This document shows, piece after piece, positions 32,247 through 42,963 of a stretch of DNA of 64,000 nt (positions are counted from its first letter, which is position 1; each line of letters starts with the position of its first letter). A program made the position numbers and the translations under genes. This DNA comes from Dichetophora obliterata (lineage: Eukaryota > Arthropoda > Insecta > Diptera > Sciomyzidae): contig OY986435.1 in assembly GCA_963920525.1 (NCBI GenBank), positions 300,388,208-300,452,207 of the forward strand, given 5' to 3'. Under the pieces are notes generated by a model that saw nothing but the letters and a program-made list of their open reading frames with translations, was not told where the DNA came from and ran no database searches.

Positions 32247-33201
32247 CGGCCGTATTCATTACATTTGTTATGCACTCGTTAAAAACTGTTTTAGTTAGAA
32301 CACAAACTATCCCTTAAAATGCTGTTTATGCATAAATGTAGTTTAAGAGCATTTTAAGCAATATGGGAATTTTTAAAAACAGTAAGCAACACTTCATCAG
32401 CTGACAGCTTAACGAAAGAACTTGACGAAAAACAGACTTTTTGTCGCCAGAAAGTGCCCTGTTACGGTGGCGGTCATAGGCTCATCATGGTCATGCATTG
32501 TTGTTGTTTCAATGTATATTAACAATTTGAGAACGAGAGCAAGAGAGTCAATTTTCACCACCACGGTCACCAAATGATTTGACAAAAATATGAAATCATG
32601 GGATCAAACTAGTGTTGCGTTGTGAACTTATTCACAATATTTGTGTTTAGGCACGAAAATAGTACACTTTTAGTATAAAATGTATGAAAGCAGTAATGAA
32701 ACCTGCTTAATAGCAACACGTCGGTTGTAAAAATACTAAAAGTAGCATAAAGTGTACTGGTGCTTAGGCATCATATGACCACCAGCATAGCATACTTTCG
32801 TCACACAGTTCATCAAACGAAAAAAGAGACCAGGGATCATATGACGACCACCGTAACAACACCCATAGCTGATTTTGGCAAGTTATGTTAGGCATTAAAA
32901 AAGCAAAAAAAGTGAAGTGAAAAGTAAACAAAAATATAAAAGCAATGGACATGTTGAATATTTTGATTATCTGCACTTTAGTGGAAGAAGAGGATCCTTT
33001 TCCAAAGCGCCGAAAAATGTATAGAGCAAGAATCAACCCCATTGAACAAAACAACGACGAGGAACGAGTAGGAACGATGTTCAGATTGATTTTAACGATC
33101 GTTAAAATACTCTTAGAACGTTGATGATAACATACGTTTATGCATAACAAAATGTTTTTCACTGTATAACTATCGCTAAAACAGGTTTATGAATACGGGG
33201 G
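32247..33201 (+). mobile_element. 955-bp PIF/Harbinger-like non-autonomous element
   Basis: The ends CGGCCGTATTCAT (32247) and the complement of CCCCCGTATTCAT (ending 33201) are inverted, and TAG is duplicated on both sides (32244-32246 and 33202-33204). A 3-bp target duplication is characteristic of PIF/Harbinger. The interior includes an inverted segment (TGTTACGGTGGCGGTCAT near 32459 against the complement near 32840-32865) and a short transposase-like N-terminal stub. Too short for the full transposase. Confidence 0.7.
32945..33124 (+). pseudogene. Harbinger-type transposase N-terminal stub (tentative)
   Basis: A 59-codon frame from ATG 32945 to TGA 33122-33124 begins MDMLNILIICTLVEEEDPFP and continues KRRKMYRARINPIEQNNDEE. 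The acidic stretch, basic RR and R.NP.E...D.E pattern resemble the start of HARBI1-like transposases, but the catalytic DDE region is absent. Similarity judged by eye; moderate to low confidence. It lies in the same orientation as the enclosing element. Confidence 0.4.
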
Positions 33202-33315
33202 TAGATTTCTGTTCTAAGTTATAGTGTATGGTCCGCTGTATTTAACTGCATACTCATTTTTTTGGTTAAGTGTTTTTTGATAAGAAATTAATCATAAAGG
33301 AAAGGTAAGTTTCGA

Positions 33316-33332
33316 TGTCCCATACGTGACGC
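33316..33332 (+). repeat. TACGTGAC motif copy 1
   Basis: TGTCCCATACGTGACGC, 259 bp upstream of the ATG of the uncharacterised gene. One of six related sites. Confidence 0.75.
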
Positions 33333-33483
33333 TTAATTCCTTTTTCTATTAATAATTGTAAAACAAGTCGACTATACAAATTGAATTTTTCTGTTAACAG
33401 CTAACTTTTAGTGGTCTAAAAACTGGTGAAACAATTTTGTTTGAAATCGCTTTGCTTACAATATATTCTTGGTGATAATAAAG

Positions 33484-33500
33484 TGTCTGTACGTGACGCC
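33484..33500 (+). repeat. TACGTGAC motif copy 2
   Basis: TGTCTGTACGTGACGCC, 91 bp upstream of the ATG. Confidence 0.75.
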
Positions 33501-33590
33501 GAAGAATAATTTATCTGACATCTTCAACTTTTACTGGCGTTTGTAATAAACAAAGCCCTTTTTTGTACTGCAAATCTCAATAACGCAAAA

Positions 33591-33944
33591 ATGAGCGACC
33601 AGCAACCATCAACCAGTGCTAGCCGCATGCGAAAATTTCGAGAAAAGAAAAAAGAGGAAGATCCTAATTTTACCGCTTATGAGGCTAAAAGATTGCGTGA
33701 GCTTCGTAAACAAAAAGCAGAAAATCTTTCTGAAGGTGAGTTAAAAGCAATTTCACTTAGGGAAAGGGATAAGAAGAGATTGCAAAGGGCAAAAAAGCGG
33801 GTGGAACTTAAAAATCCTACTGATTCTCCTGTAAGTACTGAATCTCCGTACAAGTCGAAACAGACTTTATCTAAAGCTGTTCAAAAGGCTCTAAAAGCAC
33901 TGCCTCAATCACCAAGAAAAAAAAAGCGGTTGTTACAGAACTAG
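33591..33944 (+). pseudogene. Uncharacterised DDE-like multicopy gene, part 1 (basic N-terminal segment)
   Basis: ATG 33591 opens 117 codons: MSDQQPSTSASRMRKFREKK, then long Lys/Arg/Glu-rich helical stretches (YEAKRLRELRKQKAE, RERDKKRLQRAKKR) and a basic tail. It looks like a nucleic-acid-binding or coiled-coil region. The frame ends at a TAG (33942-33944), but a run of nine A at 33917-33925 is one A short of the length that would continue into the next open segment through VVTELARKMNIAVAK. The stop is therefore best read as a -1 frameshift and not the true C-terminus. It could also be ribosomal slippage or a base-calling error in the homopolymer. Spacing to part 2 is zero. Confidence 0.7.
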
Positions 33945-34597
33945 CGCGTAAAATGAACATTGCTGTAGCAAAAAGCCCAAACATTAGCACATCAGGTGAC
34001 GATACACGTTATGACGATGTGAAAGCATTTTACTATCGTCCGGATATTGTGTATACCTGCCCAGGCGCAAATGATTTCATCGTTGTTTGGGAAAACGGCA
34101 TTAAGAAGAAGTGTCAAAAGCATTATTTGACTTTGTACCTACGAGAAGCCTTTTGCATTTTTGGATTTTCAAAATTTTGTAGTCTAAGACCGAAAAATGT
34201 TTTGCTAATGAAAGACACACCTTCAGACCAGTGCAAATGTTTAACTCATGAAAATTTTATGTTCAAATTGAAAGGTTTGAAACAAAATTATTGTAACGAC
34301 TGGTGGACTATGATTTTATGTGATCCTTCTTTGGATTTGAAGTGCTGGAAAAATGAATGTGATACTTGTTCTGATGGCAAAAAAATATTAATTTCTATGG
34401 ATTTAAGTACAATCTGTGTATGGAAAGAATGGGAAAAAAACTCAGAAAATAAACTACGTTTAGTAAGCCACGAAACAAGTTCAGGTGAACTTAAAGAAAA
34501 ATTGATTGATTCTATCCATATTATGATGAAGCATGTTAAAATAAAACGAGTTCAAGCCGGTGAATTTCAAAAAGACCAACGCAATGAAAATGTGCGA
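33927..34597 (+). pseudogene. Uncharacterised DDE-like multicopy gene, part 2 (cysteine-rich centre)
   Basis: In the second frame this reads through ARKMNIAVAK, TCPGANDFIVVWENGIKKKC, FSKFCSLRPKNV (34163-34201), CKCLTHENF, and a cluster CDPSLDLKCWKNECDTC suggesting zinc binding. GFSKF.xLRPK followed by C.C..H.N and C...C..C is a pattern I remember from uncharacterised, repeated proteins in insects, cnidarians and fish; I cannot name a characterised superfamily. The frame then reads past the true path (to 34798 in the wrong frame). A second -1 shift near 34595 leads to SDFAMSFGCEYQNEVQSALW. Confidence 0.65.
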
Positions 34598-35268
34598 ATC
34601 CTTCAGATTTTGCGATGTCTTTTGGCTGTGAATACCAGAATGAAGTTCAAAGCGCACTCTGGTCACGAACAAGTGTTCTTTTATTTACTGCTGCAAGTTT
34701 TTACAAAGGCAATTGCCAAACATATCTTATATGCTCAGATGCAAATTCGAAAGACAAGGATACAGTTTTTGGTTTCATCAATAAGTTGTTTGACTTGATG
34801 CATAAAGAAAACGAAGACTTACCTTCAGCGGAAATTATTTAGAGTGACGGCCCTTCATCGGAATTTAAGAACCGTTATATGGTTAAACTAACATCAATGT
34901 TGAGTGAAAAGTACAAAAGGCCCTTTTATTGGAAATATTTTGCTACATCGCATGGAAAAAGTGTGATAGACGGAGTTGGCGGAAATATCAAAAGACTGGT
35001 AAGAGAGAAAATGATGAGCCAAAATGAACATGTTGTTGTCCAATCAGCCAAGGACTTTTCTGATTTAGCTTCTCAATTAGTCACAAAAACCCGTGTGATT
35101 TATGTGCCATCCTCTGAAATTTATGAAAGGATTAAAAGTGCATCGCCGTGGGACAATGCCAAAGCGATAACTGGAATTTCCAACTTCCATTTTATTAAAA
35201 CTGAGGAGAAAGTTGTGGAGTGCAGAAAACATTGCCTTTCCCAAAACAAAACTGTATTTACCTATTGA
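34598..35268 (+). pseudogene. Uncharacterised DDE-like multicopy gene, part 3 (putative catalytic region)
   Basis: The third frame reads SDFAMSFGCEYQNEVQSALW, TSVLLFTAASF, then a TAG at 34840-34842 exactly where a Trp is expected before SDGPSSEFKNR (one base from TGG). It continues with YWKYFATSHGKSVIDGVGG, NIKRLVREKM, and ends at TGA 35266-35268. An Asp in SDFAMS, a second in SDGPSS and the HGK...DGVGG block have the spacing of an RNase H-like DDE/D nuclease, so a transposase or integrase role is plausible, but this is inference. Only two -1 shifts and one nonsense codon separate the locus from an open gene of roughly 550 residues, so decay is recent. Confidence 0.65.
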
Positions 35269-35301
35269 TTTTTACATATATTATAGATTTAAGTTGAACT
35301 A

Positions 35302-35335
35302 TGTCCCGTACGTGACAACTTGTCTGTACGTGACA
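35302..35335 (+). repeat. TACGTGAC motif copies 3 and 4 (19 bp apart)
   Basis: TGTCCCGTACGTGACA at 35302-35317 and TGTCTGTACGTGACA at 35321-35335, starting 34 bp after the stop codon of the gene. Confidence 0.8.
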
Positions 35336-35512
35336 AATATAAAAAAATGTTTTTGAATTATAAATAGGTGTTTTAATTAATATTTTTTTTCGCTACTAGC
35401 AAGCATGATTCTTAGTTATAATTTTCTTCGAAGACACTTTTTATGCACCTGTAATATATTCGCTGAAATCTGAATAAAACTATAACGATTTCGAATGTTG
35501 GTTGACTTGATG

Positions 35513-35530
35513 TGTCCCGTACGTGACGTG
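35513..35530 (+). repeat. TACGTGAC motif copy 5
   Basis: TGTCCCGTACGTGACGTG, the form closest to copy 1. Confidence 0.75.
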
Positions 35531-35690
35531 GGTTGTTTGCATTTTTCTTCAGTATTTCATGACTTTTTTAAATGTTTCTGCGCACTATTAAAGACTAGTA
35601 TATAATCTATTAAATTAGAGAAAAAAAAGTATATATCTGATAAAACAATTAAGTGCTATATGTAATATAAACCGTAAAATTAGTTGAACT

Positions 35691-35705
35691 TGTCTGTACG
35701 TAACA
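35691..35705 (+). repeat. TACGTGAC motif copy 6
   Basis: TGTCTGTACGTAACA, preceded by TAGTTGAACT as copy 3 is preceded by AAGTTGAACTA. Last member seen on this side, so the element probably ends a little beyond 35705. Confidence 0.7.
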
Positions 35706-36182
35706 GTGGAATGCACCTGCACCGATTATTTTTTGATAACTCTTTATATAAGTTTTTTGATTACAATTTCATAATTTTGATAATTTTTTGATTATTCAAA
35801 GTTTTTCAAAAGGTCTATTCTTTAATTATTACAAAATTCACGTATTTTATTTGAAGCTTTCATTCAACAAGCAGCACATTACAACGGCAAACAAAGGTTT
35901 CCTCTCTTTGCCGCGAGAGCTTCTCACAATATAACACGACAGCCATGTTATGTAGTTGCTTTCAGGGAGATTTTTCGTATCAAGATTGATTAATACAGAT
36001 TAAGTCACATCCCAATAAACTCCAGTTCGTTTCTCCAATCTCCAGTGCTGGATATCAACTTTACCTCTTACTTGAAATCCAAGCCATTCTCCAGGGAAAT
36101 GGACTCTCCAGTTGACATAAGACTGGATCTCCACTTGATCTCCAAGGTCTTTCTCTAATCGATCTCCAACCCAAAATTAAAA

Positions 36183-36222
36183 AAGAGGAAGCTTTACCCA
36201 TTAAGAGGAAGCTTTACCCATT
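36183..36222. repeat. 20-bp perfect tandem duplication
   Basis: AAGAGGAAGCTTTACCCATT occurs twice head to tail. Confidence 0.9.
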
Positions 36223-36335
36223 ATTTTTTTATTTCAATCTATGAAAATAGTTCTAAACTTAATATTACACATTTTCATCAAATTATTTAAAATAAATTAT
36301 ATTATTATTCAAATACTAAATGGAAACGTTTTGGT

Positions 36336-36377
36336 TGCATTATGTTCTTTAATGAATGCATTATGTTCTTTAATGAA
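36336..36377. repeat. 21-bp perfect tandem duplication
   Basis: The unit starting TGCATTATGTTCTTTAATGA occurs twice head to tail. Confidence 0.9.
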
Positions 36378-36580
36378 AATATTTTATATGATTTTTTCGC
36401 TTATTTTAAAAATAATATAAAATGAATAAATGTGTTCCAGTTCCACTCCTTTCTTCCGCTGAATGCAGCCATTGTTTATTTGTGTTTATTTATGTTCGAC
36501 TTTATTCCACAAACTTAATATTTTGCTCTGAATTTTGAAACTTTCGCGAATTTTATCTCCTAAGCCATTCGAGGCCAATA

Positions 36581-37060
36581 TTTTATTTATTTATTTATTT
36601 ATTTGTTTATTTGTTATTATTTGCAGTTCTTAGTGTTACAAGATATAATATCTCTTAATTAGCAATAATCATTAAGAAAGGAAATATGGCAGTAAATATT
36701 TAATATACGAAACACTTATATTTAATATACGAAAACTTAAAACTAACATGAAGAGCTTATTACAATAAAAAAACCGAAAACATACAAAATTATAACAAAT
36801 AAATATGAAATCTGATTGAATACTTTAAAAGGACTTATATCTAATGGATGACATGTTAAATTAATTAAGGGACGACAATGACGATAATAATTTCTTTTAA
36901 AAATTGACAGCGTTGCTAATTTGTTGTGTGTTATGATCTAAGGAATTCCAAAGACGTGGACCATATATGAAGATTTTCGGAGACAAGGCAGGAGTGTCTT
37001 GCTAATACAATATTATTATTACGGCGCGATTGTGTAAATCGAAATCTCTCGAAAAGATAT
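36581..37060 (-). pseudogene. LINE ORF2 C-terminus and 3' end with (TTTA)n tail
   Basis: On the minus strand the frame reads TPALSPKIFIYGPRLWNSLD, HNTQQISNAVNF, a stop, then KKLLSSLSS. The FIYGPRLWNSL...I....F+..L pattern is the conserved end of jockey/CR1-type LINE ORF2. The 3' UTR reaches a (TAAA)n-type tail, seen on the plus strand as TTTATTTATTTA at 36581-36613, the normal 3' end of such elements. Heavily 5' truncated. The same tail type ends the LINE at 58682. Confidence 0.7.
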
Positions 37061-37739
37061 TTTTATTTTTGCATTGTTAGACTAAGGAGTCCAAAATACG
37101 TTTAATAAAAATAAGAACAAAAAAATAATTTACGCGTGGGCCATAAACTGGATTTATGCCTTTTATTTGTGCACTTCTGGACAAAGGAGTGCAAAATACG
37201 TTTCATAAAAATAAGAAAAATTATTTAGGTGTGGGCCGTAAACTGCAGTTATGGCCAATTTTTTGCAGTCAATCAACTTTTATTATTTTGCTGCAATTCA
37301 CAAATTCACTTTTCTACAAATTCCAACAAGAAACACAATAACTAAAACAATCTAGTGTTGCCAGGTACAAAAACAAATTGTTTTGTTGACACTTCAACAG
37401 TATTGCCTTTTTGAATGCTATTGCATCTCAAGCGAATTTCCAGCTCAACTCCAAGATGTTGGAGTTGACTTGGAGAAATGAGCTGGAGATCAAGTGGAGG
37501 TTGAAGACTTTTTTTTCCAAGCTTGGAGAAAAATATTTTTCTTGCTTGTTGGGTTGAGAGAAGCTCGTTCGAACTGTCAGAATGGATGAAAAGAAATCAA
37601 GAAAAAACAACCTGAATCTGTACAGTTTTTAGCTAACAGCTTCTTTGACAGATTGAACAAAAGCGAAAAAAGAGTGATTTTTCTCTCAAGTGACTTAACC
37701 TATATTAATCAACCTTGCTTGATTACTCAACCTTGCTTG

Positions 37740-37925
37740 ATGATACAATATGCTAAAAATGCTATATTTCAGATGGTTTTGGTCGTACAAGACTAAAATT
37801 TGGTAATTTTATTTGTATGGTTACTTTCGACAGCGGTACTAAAAATGGGCTTACACGCCCCCTTTAACCGCCCAAAAATCAATGCAAATGCTATATTTCA
37901 ATTGATTCTGGCCGTATAATACTAC
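37740..37925. repeat. Dispersed repeat modules shared with 29.6-29.9 kb
   Basis: AAAAATGCTATATTTCAGAT, GGTTTTGGTCGTA.AAGACTA, AAAATGGGCTTACACGCCCC and AATCAATGCAAATGCTATAT match the interior modules of the 29485-30174 element. Boundaries unclear. Confidence 0.5.
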
Positions 37926-37931
37926 GTTTAA

Positions 37932-38224
37932 ATTGGGCCAAGTGACTCATTTGAAATCAAGCATTCAAAAGTGCTTGTATTTCTTTTTTTTTTTTTTTTT
38001 GGTTCGTTGTTTGACGTTTTCCTTTGTTTTGAGTGTGTTCGGTGTTTTTTTATACACTTTCCATTGAATGCGTTCGAAATAGTTTGTAATAAGTTTTAAG
38101 AACCTATCCAATCTCATTCAATTGTTTTAAATGAGTTGAATTGCAACTGAGAAATTGTATGGAAAATGAAATAACTTTGTTGCTCATTTAGCTGAATGGG
38201 CTGAAATAAGTCATTTGACCCAAT
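37932..38224. mobile_element. 293-bp MITE with ATTGGGYCAARTGACT ends
   Basis: Left end ATTGGGCCAAGTGACTCATT and right end the complement of ATTGGGTCAAATGACTTATT (finishing 38224). Interior contains a T run and no coding frame. Target duplication not resolved. Confidence 0.65.
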
Positions 38225-38257
38225 GATATGCACTAAAGAGTGGGGAAAATGAAAACT

Positions 38258-38307
38258 GAATTTAATATTTTAAAGTTTTTGTGAATTTAATATTTTAAAG
38301 TTTTTGT
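38258..38307. repeat. 25-bp perfect tandem duplication
   Basis: The unit starting GAATTTAATATTTTAAAGTT is repeated head to tail. Confidence 0.9.
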
Positions 38308-40530
38308 GAAAACAATATAAAACATTGAACAGGTTAATCCTTTCTCATTTCTCTAAATTCACTTAATTGACCTTTTAGACAAAGAAAATTTGATGAACAT
38401 CGATTTAAAAATGGCCGAGATGTTGGCTTGCAAATTAAAAAATTTAAATTTCAATCGGTTTTTTTTTCTCCTTATTCTCAGGAAAATGTGTTATTGTGAT
38501 AAAATCTATAGTTTTCAAGATATCGCAACAATTTTGATGTCATAACCGAAATTTTCAAAAAGCTTAAAAAGAACTAAAATTGCGAATTTTTGAAAATTAG
38601 TCTCCAAAGCAAAAATCACGAAAATCTCAAACTTTTAGCGCCCTCTGTTTTTTAAAAGAAAAAAGTTCTCGAACATGTGTCTCTTTTTTTTCGATATAGA
38701 ATAGATAGACTCGTAAAAAAATTTCATGAAAATCCAAAATGGGTCGGTAATTTTTTGTTGAAATCTGTACGGTTTGTAAAAGAATGACCCATATACATTA
38801 TATATATGTATGTATATAAGTGCAATAGAGTTAACACTCCACAGCAATCAGCATTGCCATAATTTATTTAGAAACGATGTATATTTACAATCATGGAGTT
38901 GAACCAATTTATTCTAAAAAAAAATTGCCAATGAACATTTTCTTATTTCCATTTTAGTTTCCTTCAAAGCAACGAAATATATAAGAAATTGGAATATAAA
39001 ATTATATGTTAGTTATTTAATTCAAAATTTTGTGCGATATTTAATAACCAAGATCTTGGACGGTCTGTTCTAGAGCTTTGAGTTACGATTTTTCGATCGA
39101 TTTTTTAAATCCATAAAACTTAAAATTTTAGCATTTATGTTTTTTAAAGACTTCAAAAATTTATTGTGTCTACCGGCACACACTTGTATTGTTGTTTAGT
39201 GTTATTGAAAATATATTTTTTTATTTAGAAGAATTTTAAATCAATTTTTTATAATGCTTGATTCAAGGTAGTTTTAAAATTATATATTCTTGAATCAACT
39301 AAAATAATTTTTCGAAATAAGAAAATTATTTCTCTCTGTGGACATATATTTGCAATTAACCTTGACTAGATTCTCCAAGCATCTCAACTTTCTCTTTCTG
39401 CACTCATGCTTGCGTTTGCCGAATGCAACAAAGCATAATTGGCAAACTTCCATGCGTATTAAATTAACATTTTATTACATTTTAATTATTTTGTGTTCTT
39501 ATCTATTGTATAATTAAGAGGTTTTTATTTTGTGTGCTATTCAAAATAGATAATAACAAAAAAGTTTATGATATTTATAAAAAACATAAAGAGGGGGAAA
39601 ATAATGCCGAGTGGTTGATAATACAAATGCTTTTTCTCCCAACTTGTGTGATGGTGTAGCAATAATGCAACTCATGTACACATCGGGACTATCAATGTTC
39701 AGTGATGTTCTTTACGTAGCATTCACATTTAAACAATAAGTCAGTTCAGTGCTAAAAAATGTTTTTTGCATAAATTTAAAAAAGCGCTAAACTAGCGATA
39801 AAGTGTGCATTCACGCGATTAACATTTAAAGATTGTAAAATAAAACAAAAAATTATAAAATTTTTTTACACTAGCCCATTTCAAACGCCAAATAAAAGTG
39901 ACAAAATGAGATACACAAAACTAATAATCATACGTAAAATGATACTAAGGCAAATTTAATTACTTTGCTCATCCCAAAAATCCTCTTTTAAAATTTATGT
40001 GTGTGGTTGTGTGAATTGTGTGCTGCACACAATCAAAATACCCGCATACAAATTGAAGCTGAGGCTTTTCACAAATATGGGAATAAAAACAACAACAAAA
40101 CAAAATATCTAGTGTTGGCAAGCATCAGATAAACACCCACCTGCCACCATCCATCCTGTACACGTGAAACTATGACCCCAAAACAGCAACAAAAAGCCAA
40201 CAACAATCGTCGAAGGACAGCAAAATTTGCTGTCAGAAGACGGAAGTCGAATGAATTTTGGCATGGCTGTTGCTAAAGGTAGGCAAATGCTGCTTAGAAG
40301 GACTTGAAAAATATATTTCACGGACATATGAATTTCACGTCATAACGGTAAAACATGAAATATTAAAAATATAAATGAGAATAAAAATAGAGACTAGAAA
40401 ATATCTAAATAAATCCGCGTTACGTCAAAGCAAAAGTACACGTACAAATATATGGAATAGAGTAAAATTGCAAACAGCAATTTTGGATAAATGTCAAGAG
40501 AATTTGAATCAGCTTGAAAATAACGTTTAT
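38308..40530. other. Unassigned AT-rich DNA
   Basis: No recognisable gene or element; short open frames such as 38635-38847 and 40109-40327 are unconvincing. It ends at the TA that precedes the MITE at 40534. Confidence 0.4.
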
Positions 40531-40533
40531 GTA

Positions 40534-41357
40534 CCCTATAGAAACAAACTAACTTGTTTTTAAAAACAACTAATTGAAAAACTAGTTCAAAATAAACTGG
40601 TTTATGAACTACTTTGAATTATATTAAGGCGGCATCCACTTCAATTTTGAATAGTTTTTATTACATTATATATGAATGTAATTGAAAAACTACTTCAAAA
40701 CAAGTGGTTTAGAAACTACTGTGAATTATATTAAGGCGGCAACTACTCTGATTTTTACATGTTTTTATTGCAAATTTTTATTAGATTACAAGTTTATATA
40801 TAAATTTAACCATTCTATTTCATCAAATATTAGTAACTTTAGGCTTTCACAAATATGAATTTATGTATTTATTTTTCAAAACAATAAAATAAATGATCTC
40901 TTGGATGTATAGAAACTTAATATTTTTATGCTTTTAAATTCATCTTCAGTAAGTAGAATACTAACTAGTTTTCAATTGATTTATTTTAAAGTGACTAAAA
41001 AAAAATTTAAATTTAACTAATTAAACAAGTAGTTGAAAATATTTGCGGTTTTCAGTTGATTTATTTTAAAGCATTAAAAAAAACTAATTGAAATTTAACT
41101 AACTTAACAAGTAGTTGGAAATATACACGGATTTCAATTGATTTATTTTAAAGTAGTTAAAAAATAATTTAAATTCAACTAATTTAACAAGTAGTTGAAA
41201 GCACAAGCAGACAAAAGTCAATTGACTTATTTAGCGGACGTCACCATTCAAAATATGTTAGTTCGTTCTATGGAAAAAAGTCAGAAGTTCAACTAGTTGT
41301 GGTTGACAAAAAACTTATTTTTCAACTACTTTTAATTTAGTTTATTTTCCTACAGGG
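40534..41357. mobile_element. 824-bp MITE with CCCTRTAG ends and two internal tandem arrays
   Basis: Left end CCCTATAGAAACAAACTAA and right end the complement of CCCTGTAGGAAAATAAACTA, flanked by TA (40532-40533 and 41358-41359). Inside, a 108-bp unit occurs twice from 40572 (AATTGAAAAACTAGTTC) and an 80-bp unit three times (TTTTCAATTGATTTATTTTA at about 40971, 41052 and 41131). Nearly all units carry GTAGTTGAAA/AACTAGTT-type motifs. Non-coding. Confidence 0.7.
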
Positions 41358-41359
41358 TA

Positions 41360-42738
41360 GGCACACACACTCACCACACTAACGCACACAATCATTGGCA
41401 CACATATTCGTATAGCAGAGTTCACACTTCACACTTGCAGAAAAAAGAAAAACAGAGCTAACTATTTTTATGTATTCTATGCTTATGTGAGCAGAAATAT
41501 CTATTTAGAAATTTATAATATTTATGTCTATATGTCATATTCTTAAAATTAAAGGTTAAAAAAATTTGATATTAATTAATTATTTATTTAATTTTTTTTT
41601 TAAATATCTCTATTAACTGAAAGCAATTACATACTAGCCATTTCTTTTGATAATTGGCCAAGTTCATTTATGCAAACATCTGAAAACCTTAGAGTTTGAG
41701 TTTTAATTAACTATAAAATATTAGTAACTGCGAACATAATAACAAAGTGTTTATTTTAATGCATAATTTACAAGTCCAAAAATAAAATATTTTTTTTAAG
41801 TAATGTGTTATTGATGCACTTAATCCACTTCAAAAAATAATGAAATTTTTTATTTTCAGTTTTTTAAAAAGTACGAGTTATGAAAAAAAGACATGTATTC
41901 CTTTTTATGTTATGAAGTAAAAAAAAACTATACAATAATTTTACAAGGTTGTAATTTTATTATGCTTTGGTTTGTATTATTTATTCTTCTCCAGTTTTTG
42001 TTTGCGTTATTTCAAATAATCATGGTACAAAGCCACCATAAAATATGTGAGTTAACTTGTAAGTTTGTATTTTAGCATAAATATTTGTCTTTCTTTTACA
42101 CAGTTCTTTCAATTCAATATTCTTACAATTTCTTGATCTTTCCCGACACGAAAGTACATTGAAAGTTTTGAATGATACATCCTCATTCATTGTTCTTGTG
42201 TATAACTTCTATTATCGTTGAGTTAGCAAAAAAATTATCTATCATAATTTTAACCGACTTAGCGTTTCTCTATCAATACATTATTTTTTTATTATTGCAT
42301 AGGAAAATGTTTTTTGTATACAAAAAAATTATGCTTCAGAAATGTACAAACAAATATTTTGATTAGTTTTTAATATATAAAACTCTATTAAAATAACCAT
42401 ACATGTCCTTTTTCTTTTTAGTTAAATAAGCTTTAATTTTCTTTAAAAAAATTACAATATTTTTAAATTAATATATGATTTTTCGAAGACTGAGTGTAAA
42501 GGTTGCGAGTCCCGAGGAATTTATAAGCCTTTAAATAAAATTTAGAAAATAAACTATTGAATTAGTCGTATAATATTTTTTATTTGTGCATTGCATTCGC
42601 TTGCAGCATTATACTCAAATTATGAATTTATTAAAAACTAAAAATATTAAGAATAAAACATAATTCTGTGTTCTAAGTACATTTTCTTACAAAATATTCT
42701 CCAAATCATTTATGTTAAACTCTTAAAATGGGACTTAA
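41360..42738. other. Unassigned AT-rich DNA
   Basis: No element or gene recognised. Short open frames near 41893-42366 are AT-driven. Confidence 0.4.
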
Positions 42739-42879
42739 GCTATATTTACTGATGGCTCCAAAATGCCTACGTTTCAAAGAGAATGCGCATCTACTGGGTC
42801 TCTAGCCACTAGGAGCCATGAGGAGTCAGGAGAAGGAACCAGGAGGGCAGATGGTCTAGCAAAGAAGGGAGCTGTTTAA
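42739..42879 (+). pseudogene. LINE-type RNase H domain scrap
   Basis: One frame reads AIFTDGSKMPTF and, 30 residues on, EGTRRADGLAKKGAV then a stop. (F)TDGSK.. is the first catalytic Asp block of RNase H and GN..AD.LAK.GA the last. The two Glu/Asp blocks between are missing, so an internal deletion joined the ends. It probably derives from a LINE or LTR element. No flanking reverse transcriptase is seen. Confidence 0.6.
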
Positions 42880-42963
42880 GAAGAATTGCAACATGGGGAA
42901 GTAAGCTATTCTATTCAGATATTCTGACTTAGGAAATAATTTTTTTGTGGTGAAGGCAATCGT

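Larger units (their letters stand above)
33205..33590. other. 5' flank of the uncharacterised gene, with two TACGTGAC motif copies
   Basis: No coding content. Contains TGTCCCATACGTGACGC at 33316-33332 and TGTCTGTACGTGACGCC at 33484-33500, the first two of six related sites that surround the gene. Neither a TATA-box promoter nor terminal inverted repeats could be placed with confidence. Confidence 0.5.
35981..37717. mobile_element. 1.74-kb composite element with long inverted CTCCA-rich ends
   Basis: Terminal inverted repeats CAAGATTGATTAATACAGAT at 35981 and CAAGGTTGATTAATATAGGT (complement, ending 37717) match at about 25 of 28 positions. Inside, the left arm (about 36020-36180) and right arm (about 37430-37560) are rich in CTCCA/TGGAG; a block near 36125-36180 (CTCCACTTGATCTCC) is inverted at 37480-37510. 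A LINE 3' fragment (36581-37060) lies in the middle. After the right end, CAACCTTGCTTGAT occurs twice. No transposase is present. The class is unknown. Confidence 0.55.

Noticed and set aside
32764..33162. 132-codon open frame on the minus strand
   Set aside because: It runs antisense through the Harbinger-like element, has no recognisable domain, and its hydrophobic stretches follow from the AT-rich complement.
34798..34879. Introns explaining the frame changes in the uncharacterised gene
   Set aside because: The protein blocks continue with no gap across each change, leaving no room for introns, and the stop at 34840 is one base from the expected Trp codon.
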